From Coffea arabica (lineage: Eukaryota; Streptophyta; Magnoliopsida; Gentianales; Rubiaceae): a stretch of 64,000 nucleotides of DNA. Position 1 is the stretch's first letter; each line of letters begins with the position of its first letter. The stretch is from positions 7,598,525 to 7,662,524 of the forward strand of contig NC_092330.1 of NCBI RefSeq assembly GCF_036785885.1, given 5' to 3'. Shown one piece after another: positions 33,712-45,949 of the stretch. The notes beneath the pieces were generated by a model. That model saw nothing but the letters and a program-made list of their open reading frames with translations, was not told the DNA's origin and ran no database searches. Position numbers and translations under genes: made by a program.

Positions 33712-34141
33712 TAGAAATTTTCATATTATTATTTAGTAGTGTTTTAGTCAAGTTAGTGTTTTAATAATTGTATTGGAATTAAATTATGGTAGTTTTATTG
33801 TTTAGAAATTAGTATTTTATTAAGAAATTTCTTATGGGTGTAAAACTTGTTTATCAAACCATCTAGTATATAAATAGGGTATCATATTATTGTATTTAGT
33901 TGAGAAGACTAAACTTTAAGAGTTTTGTCGTTATGTGTGATTAATAATAGATTGTTAACAATTATTCCTCATCTCCCACACATACTTGCGTGTTTGTAAA
34001 TTGTCTCTTCATATATATTGATTTTGTGATACATATCTCCCCCTACACATACTTGTATGTATGTAAATTGCCTTCCCATATATATTGATTTTATGAAATA
34101 TATCTGTTATATGTTTTTTGGTAAATTTTTTGGGTTGTACA
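33712..34141 (+). repeat. Truncated LTR of the short element, internal region lost
   Basis: A 5'-truncated LTR of the same family as 18743-19091, including the internal duplication seen in LTR 19635-20129, ending TTGTACA. It runs straight into pectinesterase copy 4 without primer-binding site or internal region. The likely cause is LTR-LTR recombination that deleted one LTR and the interior. Bases 33638-33711 are the upstream flank of pectinesterase copy 3, displaced by the Sirevirus. Confidence 0.7.
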
Positions 34142-34805
34142 TCAAAAAGATGACATTGAGAAAATCACTGTAGCATGAGACCTTGAAACTCATCCCTGCC
34201 ATATTTTACTACCGCCTTTAACGCTGCAATTCATGAAAGAGAAGCCTGAATTCTCGCTTATTGAATTCCGCGCCTACATTGTGATGGCTCCACTAATACC
34301 ACTTGAAACTTCTTTTGCTACTAAATTTATCACGTAATTCTTGTAAAATGATATTCCATTTCCAATTATGAAATCGATGGATCCTTAGACGAACAAATTT
34401 CGAAATAGTGCCTTCCACTATCGTCATAAAGGATATCTTTTGCCCCATAAAATCCACACTCATAAAATGCAGCTTTGTCACCGAAAATTCTCAGTGCCAC
34501 AGTCTGTGCTCCGACTGCACCAGGGGATGGAGGAGGAGCTGTGTTCTGAAAGCTAATATTATAAGTTACTAAATTGGTAGATAAAATGGCAGTTGTATAG
34601 CTGAATGGAGTTCCTCCAGTCGAATTAGCAGTGTCATTCTAAGCAATCATTGTCTATAAATAGCCCTGACCTTGTATTAATAAGTTTTTCTTATTTACAC
34701 TAACCGTCACTTTCTCCCTGTACGTGCCTGAATCAATTATGATAAGTGTCCAAGTTGGGTTTAAATCAGGAACAACATCCACTGCCTTCTGTACATTGCT
34801 GAAAT
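34142..34805 (-). pseudogene. Pectin methylesterase pseudogene, copy 4 (both ends lost)
   Basis: Minus-strand frames show the same blocks ([39 protein letters not shown]) with stops for Trp and other disruptions. The 5' part is missing: the sequence jumps from the NVQKAVD region into an LTR remnant at 34806. The 3' end is shared with the other copies. Non-functional. Confidence 0.8.
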
Positions 34806-35266
34806 TTTTGAATGAAATTTTTTGAGTTCTACTTCTGGTATCAGAGTTCTAGATTCAAGAAATTGAACTTAGGGTGCCTTTGAACATTTAACATTTGTCC
34901 CGATTACAAGATTTATAGTGGATATTTTTCACTGTCAGAGTTAGTATAAAAATTATAGTTGTTTTTCGTTGTCAGAGTTAGAGCATAAAAATTGTAGCGA
35001 AGAAATTTGTTGATCAAGTTAGACAAGAAGGATGGTCATGAAATGTCTAGCTTGTGAGGATTGGATCATAAGATTTGTCTGCAAGATTTGTCAAATTGAT
35101 TGTGGCTGTGAAGATAAGGATTCAAGAAAAATTCTATCAGTTGAATTGCGGTTATGAAAATCATAAAGTGAATTGTCAATAAGTTGATATCAAATTAGGC
35201 GACGAAAACATCCTATCCAGAAGCATGGATTATTTCACAAGTGGAAAATAAATTGCGCGATGAGAT
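34806..35266 (+). mobile_element. Remnant of a third short LTR element
   Basis: A roughly 27-bp LTR end, a well preserved primer-binding site TGGTATCAGAG (34836-34846), and about 420 bp of the same interior as copies A and B. It is cut at 35266 by the gypsy element. Confidence 0.75.
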
Positions 35267-37174
35267 TGATAAGTATATATTTTACGTGTTTTTACTGTGT
35301 TTTATTAATTAGTTTTGGTGTGTTTTATCTAATTTTATAGCTAATGCACTAGCTTTATAGTGAAAATATGCATTTTATGGTTTGGAGTGTAAAATTTGCA
35401 TATCTATGGATTTTAATGGTGAAAATTTCATGTTTTTGTAGGTTTAAGAATTCAATCATCAAATGACATGATTTGACAAGATAATTCGATGATTGATGAT
35501 GGTTTAAAGAGATAAAAAGAAGTTATGAAGTGCAAAAGAGGAAATGCAATCAAGAATGAAGGAAGCAAGTTTCACAGCTTTGACACATTATGGTGTTCTG
35601 GCTATATCTCGAAATACAAGAATTGGATTGAGGTGATTCTTGAACCATTTTGAAGCTAAGAGATAGATATACATTTGGTATGAAGACATCGAAATCCAGT
35701 TCAGTCGTTTTCCTTGTCAAAATGTCAAAATACAGAAGTACAACTCTATTATCACAAGCTAAAATAGAGATCTGATCAGTTGATGGTATTTTGATCATAT
35801 CTCGGTCCAAAGAGCTCCAAATTGATGATTCTTGAGGCATTGGAAAGCTAACTCAAAGGGCTCAACTTTTATGTTTTGCACAAGAGCTAGTTCAGCCTTC
35901 ATCATCAAGAAAAAACAGTTGAATCGATGCCAAATATACAGAAGTGAAAACACGACTTCATGAATACGTGGCTTGTAGTCGCGTATTCTCACCTGATTGT
36001 TGCAACTTGCTCATCAACTTGCTCTGTTTTCATACAAATTTTCTACCTCAATTCCATCTATCAATCTCGGGTGTATCTGATCAAGAAAAGGTTGGAAAGT
36101 TTGTGAGACAACTCATGGAAAGATTCAAGAGTAAAAAATGACAACTTTAACAACTCATTTGATTCTTGAATTCCTCTATAAATAGAGGCCTTTGGAAACA
36201 TTTTAAAAACTTTAGAAGGCTAGAGAAACTCCAACAAAATATAGACTTTCACTAGAGTTTCCTTAGTTCATTAGTTAGAGTAGTATAGTGTAGGTAGTGT
36301 AGTGTTTCCTTCTTGTATTTGTAGCTAAACTTAGATGAAGTTGAGGATGAAGATGGAGAGCATGGAGTTCAAGTGACATGAGTGACATTTCTCCTATCAC
36401 TTTATTTCTTGTATTGCATCTTATGTTTAGTTATAATACAAATATGGATCTTTCTTTCATTTTCTTCATGTTTAGTTAAAGTTTATGCCTATAGTTATGG
36501 TTGAACTTACTATATCTAATTTATGATGTTGACTTGGTTATTTGATGATATTATATTGAACAAGTTATTTATCACTTTTGCTTTTCTAATCATGATTAAC
36601 CGGCCATTAATTGTGATAATCTAAAGGTGTTAAGTTTGCAATAAAAATTGAAATTAAACACAAGTTCAAGGAAGTGATAAACCTAGGGAGTACATTCACA
36701 AAAGTAGAGGTACACCTATATGGTTTAATGACTTGTTTCATGTAATTTCATAGAAGAAATGACTTTGTAGTTAATTCATAACCACGAGAGTAGGTATAAT
36801 TTATCTACAAGTATAGTTGATTCACTACGAGAGTAGGTTTCACATATATCAGGAAATTATGCCATAACTAGCCAAGATAATAGCATTCACTTAACCGGTA
36901 ATGCCACTTGCAAAAGTAGTAAGGAATTTCATATCTCTAAGAGTTTTCTAGTGTTATCTTCATTAATTTTATAGTTATGGTTGTCTAGATAATAAAGGAG
37001 TTCGAAAACCACCGGTAGTTGCAATCTTCCCTGTAGGATCGATACCTAATACCCTTGTGCTCAATAAACGATTCGTATACTTACGAAAAAATCGTGTGTG
37101 GGGTATTTAGGATTTATAAATATAAAATTTGATTGTGAATGAACAAATTGTATATGTATACCCCGCGCACGTCA
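35267..37174 (+). repeat. Gypsy element 5' LTR
   Basis: Begins TGATAAGTATAT and ends CGCACGTCA. The TATA box sits inside a 16-bp inverted repeat CCTCTATAAATAGAGG (36173-36188), conserved in the 3' LTR at 42314-42329. Small open frames inside the LTR (for example 35550-35840) are repeated in the other LTR and are not called as genes. Confidence 0.85.
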
Positions 37175-37180
37175 AGTTTT

Positions 37181-37197
37181 TGGCGCCGTTGCGGGGG
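37181..37197 (+). other. Primer-binding site
   Basis: TGGCGCCGTTGCGGGGG follows the 5' LTR by six bases. It is the type used by plant Athila/Tat gypsy elements. Confidence 0.75.
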
Positions 37198-37582
37198 AAG
37201 ATTTGTCAATATCGGTGCTAAGAGCAACTTTATTAATTTAGACATTTTTATTTATTTTTCTTGTTTTTGTTGTGTCTAGTATCTTCTTAGTTGTATTTTG
37301 TGTGTTGTTGAGTCTTTATTTGTATGTTTTTTATATGTGTCGAGTCAACTATTCTCTTTGACTAAACTTGTTTTTAAGTTACTTTAAAGACATGTTTAGA
37401 GATTCAAGGAGAGTAGAAAACTTGAGGAGACAATGCATGAGAGATGGAAGATCGATAATGGATGGTTATCACGTGCAAAACTCCTTGAATAGAGATAATC
37501 AAGAAATTACTAATAGTATGTCTTTTGAAGATGGTTTAAGGTGTTTAAAGTTTAAATTTGATGTTATAATGTTAAAATTCAA

Positions 37583-38488
37583 ATGGACACCATTATGAAT
37601 ATGCTTGAGCAAAAGAGGAATATTAATGCTTTTAATTCTTATTATTTGATTTGTGACTTGTGTGGAGGTTATCATACTATTCATACATGTAGACAAACAC
37701 AAAATGTGGATTATTATGGTGAATTTGGGCATTACAATTCTTGTTTTGATCAATATGGTCCTAATCGGGGCAATTTGTATGCTTATGGTTTGGATAATCA
37801 ATGTATTTATAGTGATTCTCCATGTTTTTATGATTATCCACCGGAATGTGTCCAATATGAACCTAAACCATCTTGAGAATTGGCAATAGAAAGGTTAGTT
37901 AATCCACATTCACCTTTGGAATTAGAAAGTGGACCATTAGCTAACCATTCTAAGCCATCTTCGGAATTAGTTATAGAAATGCTAGCAAATGTAACCTCTG
38001 ACCGTTTTGATAGGGTTGAGGAAAGATTAGATGAATTAATTTCTCACTTTGGTAGAATACAAGACCAATTATATGTTTTGTGTGAAGTTATTTCTTCTAA
38101 TGATATGCAAAATGACTCTAACATGAATGATGGGAATGTTGTATGTGAAAATGGATTATATTTTGATCAAAACGATGAATCCAATTTGAGTTTCAATGAT
38201 GACATGTCCATTTTACAAGATAATATCTTTGAAACTACCTTTGAACCTCAAGAGATGAGTATTAAAGACTCATTTTTCACCCCTCTTGAGGAATGTATTG
38301 AGAGTACAGGTTTTAAAGGTATTATTCTCCAAGAAAGCCAAGCGGACGTTCCTTTGGTGAGTTCTCAAGTGATACACATTCAAGGTAATGTCTATGAATC
38401 ACTTGATATAGGTAAGCTTCTTCCACCTCTCATATCTTCAGAACATGTGGCTTTTGCTATAAAGCCACCTTTTAATGATCCACCATAA
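37583..38488 (+). pseudogene. Degenerate gag-region-like frame with CDLCGGYH motif
   Basis: A 302-codon stretch in one frame, interrupted by a TGA at 37874-37876. Near its start it reads CDLCGGYHTIHTC (CX2CX3HX4C), resembling the cysteine motif found in Athila-type gag or gag-pol leaders. The following region is acidic and Asn-rich, with a coiled-coil-like segment (RFDRVEERLDELISHFGRIQ). An upstream frame starting at 37392 is offset by a frameshift. No enzymatic domain is seen. It may be a remnant or an element-specific protein. Confidence 0.5.
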
Positions 38489-41415
38489 CCTAAAATGGTG
38501 GATTATTCATTAACAAAGCCTCCTTGAAAAATGAGGCAAAATAGTCGAGCCAACGACTATAAACAAAAGCGCTTGTTGAGAGGCAACCCAAAGTTTGTTT
38601 AAATTTATGTTATTTTGGTGTGATTTTATGTTTAAATTATGAGTTTGAGTTATTTTGTTGTTTTTCTTTTGTAGGTATTGGAAATAGAGGCAAAAGTGAT
38701 CAAATGAGGTGGAAAAGGCGAAATTCGATCAAGGAACTCAACCTCTCAATTTGAGTAAATGTTGTTTTTGATTCATTAGAAGGGGGTAAAATGCATGTTT
38801 TGATTGTTTTACATGTGCGTGTATTGAATATTTTGGCAAATGAATGATCTAAAATTCATTTTAAGTAATTAGAGTAAAAGCACAATTTTTGAAAAGTTAA
38901 TAAATTTCTGCAGAAAAATTGCAGCATGAAGAAAACGAGAGCTCAGCAATATGTGACTTGAAGTCGCATATTCAATTCTGTGAAAACAAAGAAGAAAACG
39001 CGGCTACCAAAATGAGACTCCAAGTCGTGTTTTCATAAGCCGCGTATTCGATCTTGAGTTTTTTCAATTGAAAACGCGAAGTTCCAAAACGCGACTTTTA
39101 GCTCGCGTTTTGAAGTCGCGTTTTTAGGATTTCTCTTTTAAAATGAAAACGCAGGTTCATCTCCTTTTTCTTCTTCCTTTTCACCTCACATACACTCATA
39201 GACATTTCATCAATCTCCTCTTATACACCATTTTCTTGCAAGAAATCATCTAATAAACATCATTTGACCTTCATAGAGTTTTTATAACCGATTAGAATTC
39301 GCATAAAACATCTCAAAAATTGGATTAAGGCTAGGGCTAATAGTTTCTATCCAAATCTATTGGAGGTCAATTGGGGTGACTTTCATAGGGTTTTTGCACC
39401 ATTTGCATCACCAAACATCACTCTACCAATTTGCGGTAACTTTCTTCAACTTAATTTGGTACTTCAAATTCACCATTTGCATATCTTATGAGTATATTGA
39501 TACACTTTGGATGGTGAATAGGTGATGTTATTGGTTGATGTATATAAGTTTCATTATGCTTATTTAACATCTCTTAGCATGTTTAGATGATCAAATGCGG
39601 GAATGTGATGATCTATGCAATATTTCACTTAATGCACATTCTTACTTTATGATCAATATAGTATTTGCTCTTGGAATGTTGTTAAGCATAATTGGACGTT
39701 TTCAATTGCTCAAATATGACTTGTTTATGGTGCTTACATGTACACATTCATTATATGGTGACATTTTAGCCAATTTGATTGCTTATTCTTCATATAGGGC
39801 ATGATTGGATGATAAATTTTGAATATGTGAAGAATGTAGCAATTTTGGTGACATTTTAGGGGTAAAATTGAACATGTGCATAATGTATGTTCTTAGATTG
39901 TATTTTACTCCTAATCTTGTTATTATATGGTGATGTTATAATTACCTAGAGAAGGAAACATGCTTATACTTCATATTCTAGGTAATAAATGTGATGATAG
40001 TGCTAAATGCTTAAGGTGTTTGGAAAATGTGGTGTGCTAATGTGAGAGACTTTGGCACAGAGTTATCTGCAAAATATTCTTCATACCTTTGTCGTTTTTT
40101 GCATTCTTGACCTTACTTAGTTTATTTGCCATTTTGTAGTTTAGGTTTCTATTACTAATGGATACAAATGGAACTCATGAAGTTGTGGAGAGAAGTGGAC
40201 AATGGCTCATGCACTTCATGCTTTGACACTTCAATTGCAACAATAGGGAAGTATTACTTTCTTTATCTTGGTTTCCCTTTTTACACATTGAGCACAATGT
40301 GCATGTTAAGTGTGGGGGGGGGGGGAGAATTGAGATGATATGCATCGGTTGTGATTGACTTGTGTTTGAAATGATTTGGACTTGATATTAGGAATATTTC
40401 TTGTGCTTCAATTTGTTCAATCTTGAGGTTGTTGGCAGGGAATTTAGTCCATTTATAAGGAAAAACTCTGCCAAAATTTTTTCAAAATCTTGTCCAAAAT
40501 TGCAAAATGCCCCAAAAAGTTTCAAATTTTTTCACTTTTGTCCAATGATTGGACGGTTGAGATTTACTCAACCCAATACAATGAATGGCTATGATTGAAG
40601 GTGCAACAAGTTCCATACCTTTAGTAATTCAAATTCCTTCTGGTTTTGAGATAAATATATGTGGTTTGGAAACTTCTTTTCTTATTTAACTTAGGAATGT
40701 CTATTATGTGATTATAATTTATATATTTATAGGAAATTTTATTTTGTAAAGTAGAGAAAATTATGCCTACATTTTGCATGTTTGATAAAATTTCTTCTCT
40801 TTACTTGATTTTATAAGTTAAGTGATTAATATGGTCAATAAGTACAATACCCTTCTCATGATTATTCTTTTGTGGGAATGTTATTATCTTTGCTTTGAAA
40901 AAAAAAAGAACAAAATTTGTTCTACTCCAATGTTTCTTGTGTTTAGTAACCGGGAGTCTTCATCTAAAAATGTCGACTTTCGTGTAAAACGATACTTGAA
41001 TTAAGAGTAGGCAAGGAAACTTGAGGATATGAAGTGTTGAGTAACCGGCGATCTTTATCTAAAAATATTGATCTAAGTTGACTATATTATATGAATAAAT
41101 TCCTCTCTAAGTTGAATAAGAAGATGATCATCGGATTATATAGCATTTTATTGACCATATGAGTTACTTGTTTGTGAAATTCTGTAAGGATGAGAAATTG
41201 ACTTGAACTTGTTATAATGTGGTATAATTGGCTCTCCTTTACTTGATATTATGAGTACTTGAACTTAATTGAGTGATTGCATAATTGTTATTTACCTTGT
41301 TTTTGAGGAAATGAAATTGAATGGTGCACATATGTTTATTTTCAAAATTTTGAATCATTGTTAGTTTGTATTTCTTATTGCTTGAGGACAAGCAATGGTT
41401 CAAGTGTGGGGTATT
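38489..41415 (+). other. Non-coding interior of the gypsy element
   Basis: No recognisable protein. A G-rich tract near 40313-40326 follows AAGTGT and resembles a polypurine tract. Just before the 3' LTR the sequence reads TTGAGGACAAGCAATGG then AAGTGTGGGG, a motif common at the 3' end of Tat/Athila-type elements. Cytosine-rich 'cgcgtttt' repeats occur near 39000-39125. Confidence 0.6.
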
Positions 41416-43170
41416 TGATAAGTGTCTATTTTATGTGTTTTTAATGTGGTTTATTAATTAGTTTTTGGTGTGTTTTATTTAGTTTTATAGCTAATGAACT
41501 AGGTTTATAGTGAAAATATGCATTTTATAGTTTGGAGTGTAAAAATTGCATTTTTATGGATTTTAATGGTAAAAACTTCATGTTTTTGTAGGTTTAAGAA
41601 TTCAATCATCAAATGGCATGATTTGACAAGATAATTGGATGATCGATGATGGTTTAAAGTGATAAAAAGAAGATATGAAGTGCAAAAGAGGAAATGCAAT
41701 CTAGAACGAAGGAAGCAAGTTTCACAGCTTCGACACATTATGGTATTCCAGCTATATCTTGAGTTACAAGTATTGGATTGAAATGATTCTTGAACTATTT
41801 TGAAGCTAAGAGATAGATATACATTTGGTATGAAGACATTGAAGTCTAGTTCAGTCGTTTTCCTTGTCAAAATGTCAAAATACAGAAGTGCAACTCTGTT
41901 GTCACAAGATGAAACAGATCTCTGATCAGTTGATGGTATTTTGATCATATCTCAGTCCAAAGAGCTCCAAATGGGATGATTCTTGAGGCATGGAAAGGAC
42001 TACAACTTTTATAGTTTGCACAAGAGATAGTTCAGCTTTCATCATCAAGAAAAAAGCAGTTGAATCGATGCCAAATATACAAAACTGAAAACACGACTTC
42101 ATGAATACATGGCTTGTAGTCGCGTATTCTCAATTCGTGTATTCTCACCTGATTGTTGCAACTTGCTCATCAACTTGCTCTACTTTCATACAACTTTTCC
42201 AACTCAATCTCAGCTGTATCTGATCAAGAAAAGGTTGGAAAGTTGGAAAGACAACTCATGGAAGATTCAAGAGTAAAAAATGACAACTTTAACAACTCAT
42301 TTGACTCTTGAATTCCTCTATAAATAGAGGCCTTTGGAGAACATTTCAAAAACTTTGGAAGGCTAGAGAAACTTCACCAAAATTTAGACCTTCACTAGAG
42401 TTCTCTTAGTTCATTAGTTAGAGTAGTATAGTGTAGGTAGTGTAGTGTTTCCTTCTTGTATTTGTAGCTAAACTTAGATGAAGTTGAGGATGAAGATGGA
42501 GAGCATGGAGTTCAAGTGACATGGGTGATATTTCTCTTATCACTTTATTTCTTGTATTGTATCTTATGTTTAGTTATAATACAAATATGGATCTTTCATT
42601 CATTTTCTTCATGTTTAGTTAAAGTTTATGCCTAGAATTATGGTTGAACTTACTATATCTAGTTTATGATGTTTACTTGGTTATTTGATGATATTATGTT
42701 GAGCAAGTTATTTATCACTTTTGTTTTTCTAATCATGGTTAATCGGGCATTAATTGTGATAATTTAAAGGTGTTAAGTTTGCAATGAAAATTGAAATTTA
42801 ACACTAGTTCAAGAAAATGATAAACATAGGAAGTACACTCACGAGAGTAGAGGTGCACCTATATGGCTTTAGTGGCTTGCTTCATGTAATTTCATAGAAG
42901 AAATGACTTTGTAGTTAATTCATAACCATGAGAATAAGTATGGTTTATCGACAAGTATAGTTGATTCACTACGAGAGAAGGTTTCACATATATTAGAAAA
43001 TTACGTCATAACTAGTCAAGATCACTTAACCTGTAGTAAGGAATTCCATATCTTTAGGAGTTTTCTAGTGTTATTTTCATTAATTTTATGTTTATGGTAG
43101 TTTAGATAATAAAGGAGTTCGAAAACCACCGGTTGTTGCAATCTTCCTTGTGGAATCGATGCCTAATACC
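41416..43170 (+). repeat. Gypsy element 3' LTR (interrupted)
   Basis: Starts TGATAAGTGTCT and aligns with the 5' LTR to the position CCTAATACC, where the Athila-like element begins. The remaining 150 bp or so are not seen in the window. Confidence 0.85.
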
Positions 43171-44782
43171 TGACAAATGTCGAGTCTGTGCAATAATAAT
43201 AAAAACCTAACTACCTCTAAAAGCAGTCAATAATCAATTCAGGTACTAGAGTAGGGACTCTAGATGTACAATGGGTTACTTGATTCACCCTGGTTCCGAA
43301 GAGTTTGCTTAATCTGATATATCTGAATTAATTAAGTGACAAACTTTACTAACTAGTAGACAGTAGCAAGCAGGGTCGTTTCCTTAGGGACTAGGGAAAA
43401 ATTCGTTTCTTCTTAAACTAAGACAAACGGGGGTTTTGAGAATTAAATGCTAATGAATTGCTAACTAAATAAATTAACTGTGAAAATTAATTAATTGAGA
43501 AAAATAATTGGAAAAACTCTAGCCAAGGGTACACTTTAGAAATGGTTCAGGCAACTGATCATCGATTCACATATAATTCCAATATTTATTAATATGTTGG
43601 TTATAGCTATCATACACGCGATAAACAACCAGATTTTCCTTATTTTTTCGATAGTCAAGGTACGACCGTTAACTATTTCTCTAACCAAGAAATAACCCTA
43701 GGTACGACCATAGAATTTATTTTTTAGATTGCATTACGAATTAGAAAAGCCCAACGCTAACTAACAAACATGCTACGAGGGTTTGTTTAAGTTAGATCGT
43801 ATGTTTTCCTGACATAAATTCAATTATGTCAGTTGCTACCGGGACGAAAGTAATCGAATAATTACGGATTCAACTACCCCCAATTGCAAATAGACTACGT
43901 GAATAATTAAATACTGCACAACTATTCAATCATACACAATAGTTATAACAATTAAAAGCAGAAAACATACAAATACCAATAAATGAAGGAAATAGTTAAA
44001 ATAATTTAGATCTCACAGTTATTATTGAACCAAATCTTTAGTTATCCCCTTGACTAGAAATAGGAAGTTAGTTCTCCATTAATGGAGAACAAGCCACACA
44101 AAACAATTGAGAAACGCCGTCAATTCTTGTCTCTCGAAATCGGTCAATACAGCAAGAAAGAACAAGAAATATCGTTGCCTTCTTTTGTCTCTAGCAAAAG
44201 CATAAAGAGAGTCTGATGTCTCTCCAATTCAGTCAAAAAGAAGAAATAGAACAAGTCAACAATTGTGGCTTTTTCATTTGTTTTTCTCCAAGTTTTGCCA
44301 AGAAGCCTCAAAAATCAAAGACAAGAATAATGTACAAAATACTTCTCTGCTTTTTTAGCCTCCAAAAGAAACGGTGCCTAAAATCTCTCACCTTTCCTAC
44401 TTTTTCTCCTAATTAATTGGTATCCAAATACCAATTACTTCCTAAACAACAATCCTTTTACAATTTAGCTTCTTCAGCGTTTGCTTTCTTTTGGAGTGAC
44501 CCCACTGATTTCCCAATTTGTAGCCAGCTACTTAACTCATTTTTTTGAAGCTTCTCACGTGCGAATAATCCCGAGAATCCAGCCTTGAAGGTTGGAGTTA
44601 GGCGTGGGCACGCCTAACTGTCCGGAAGTCTTCTGAAATGTTGATTTTCAGCACCTTTTTTTCACCACTTCCTGCAATTAACACCAAACACAAAATCTGA
44701 GTAGAATCCACCAAATAGAGCGACATTTAGTCCAAACAACTATTAATATTAGTGAAATAACCCACTAAAATACACCCTATCA
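43171..44782 (-). repeat. Athila-like 3' LTR
   Basis: 1,612 bp. The minus strand starts TGATAGGGTGTATT after the polypurine tract and ends GACATTTGTCA. It contains a perfect inverted repeat TTAGGCGTGGGCACGCCTAA near 44607-44626, which is related to the minisatellite at 48230-48540. Confidence 0.75.
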
Positions 44783-44796
44783 ATCTCCTCCATACC

Positions 44797-45940
44797 TAAA
44801 CTATGCTTGTCTTCAAGCATAATTAACTTCAAAGTGCAATTAAGATACCAGACAATTCACAGTAGTTCATACCAATAACGGTATTCAAAATTCCCCAATA
44901 ACTTCATCAAAATCAGAATATACCAAACTGACAATTCTCACATTTAATATGCACTCATTCACTCCAAAGTATATAATAGGATGGCTGTCAAATCAACACA
45001 ACAGAATGACATTTCCATAAGTTTGCTCATATATCACATCTCCACCACTTAACTATGAATTAAATGCACAAATCAAAGGGAGTTCACAAGGTTGTAGTGA
45101 GGCTCGGGTGAAGGGGTAGGATAAAAAGGATTTTAAGGGTATAAAAATGTCAAAAAAATGCCCGAAAATTCATTGCACAGGTTCTTGCGAATTTGTACCT
45201 CCAAGGCATCTCAACAACCCAACAAATGAAGTAATAGTCGGCACTTGTCACAAATATTTTGATTTCAACTTCTTTTTTTTTTATATATTTATTTTCTTTC
45301 TTTTTTTTTCTTTTGTTGCTTTTTGCTTTTTTTCTCTTTTTTTTCTTTGAATACCAACACCATAGAAATCAACTTCACTTGTCATACTTGCATTTCTGAT
45401 TCACTGCCTTTCAAATAATATCCAACTCCCATGCAATGGAATCAAAGCATTTTTTCAACTCAAGGTATAAAGAGAAAGCCTAAAAAGAAGGTTTTTCAGC
45501 TAACAATTAAGGTATCAAACGAAGAAAAGGGGTTAAAGGCTCAACTTGGCTTACTAAAGGTAGATAAGATAAAAGTAGGTTTGTGAGCAAGTAAAAAATG
45601 GTTCAATCCTAGGTGCCCTCATCATTTTAATGCATCAAATTCAATTAAATATGGTCATAACATGCATAACCGAGCAAGTTCTAGAATGACAAACCATGTG
45701 CAATAACCACTCAACAAACGAAAAAAATAAGCCCAAAAATCTCACAAGTGGTCAAAATTATGTCAAGTTCAACATATTCATCAATTAACTCATCATCGAG
45801 AAAAGTAAAAGACCCCATGGCATAAACTTACTACTCATACTCGTATCTCAATTACATTCATCAGTGTTTAAATCAAAGAACTACTAAGGAAAAGAAAATG
45901 CAAATCAAACAACTAAAAGCATAACTAATCCTTCCCTACA
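44797..45940 (-). other. Athila-like 3' non-coding region
   Basis: No gene. It includes a T-rich low-complexity stretch at 45268-45347. A 67-codon plus-strand frame here is low complexity and not called. Confidence 0.5.
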
Positions 45941-45949
45941 CCTAAACGT

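Larger units (their letters stand above)
35267..43170 (+). mobile_element. Non-autonomous Ty3/gypsy-type element (Tat/Athila-like)
   Basis: The 5' LTR (35267-37174) is 1.9 kb, the interior 4.2 kb, and the 3' LTR (41416-43170) is cut about 150 bp before its end by the Athila-like element. The primer-binding site resembles the TGGCGCCGTTGC type of Athila and Tat elements. No protease, RT or integrase is found. Short frames contain a knuckle-like motif only. The LTRs differ noticeably, more than in the Sirevirus pair, so it is older. Confidence 0.82.

Noticed and set aside
45147..45350. 67-codon plus-strand frame with a Phe-rich tail
   Set aside because: Poly(T) low-complexity sequence inside the Athila-like non-coding region, antisense to the element.
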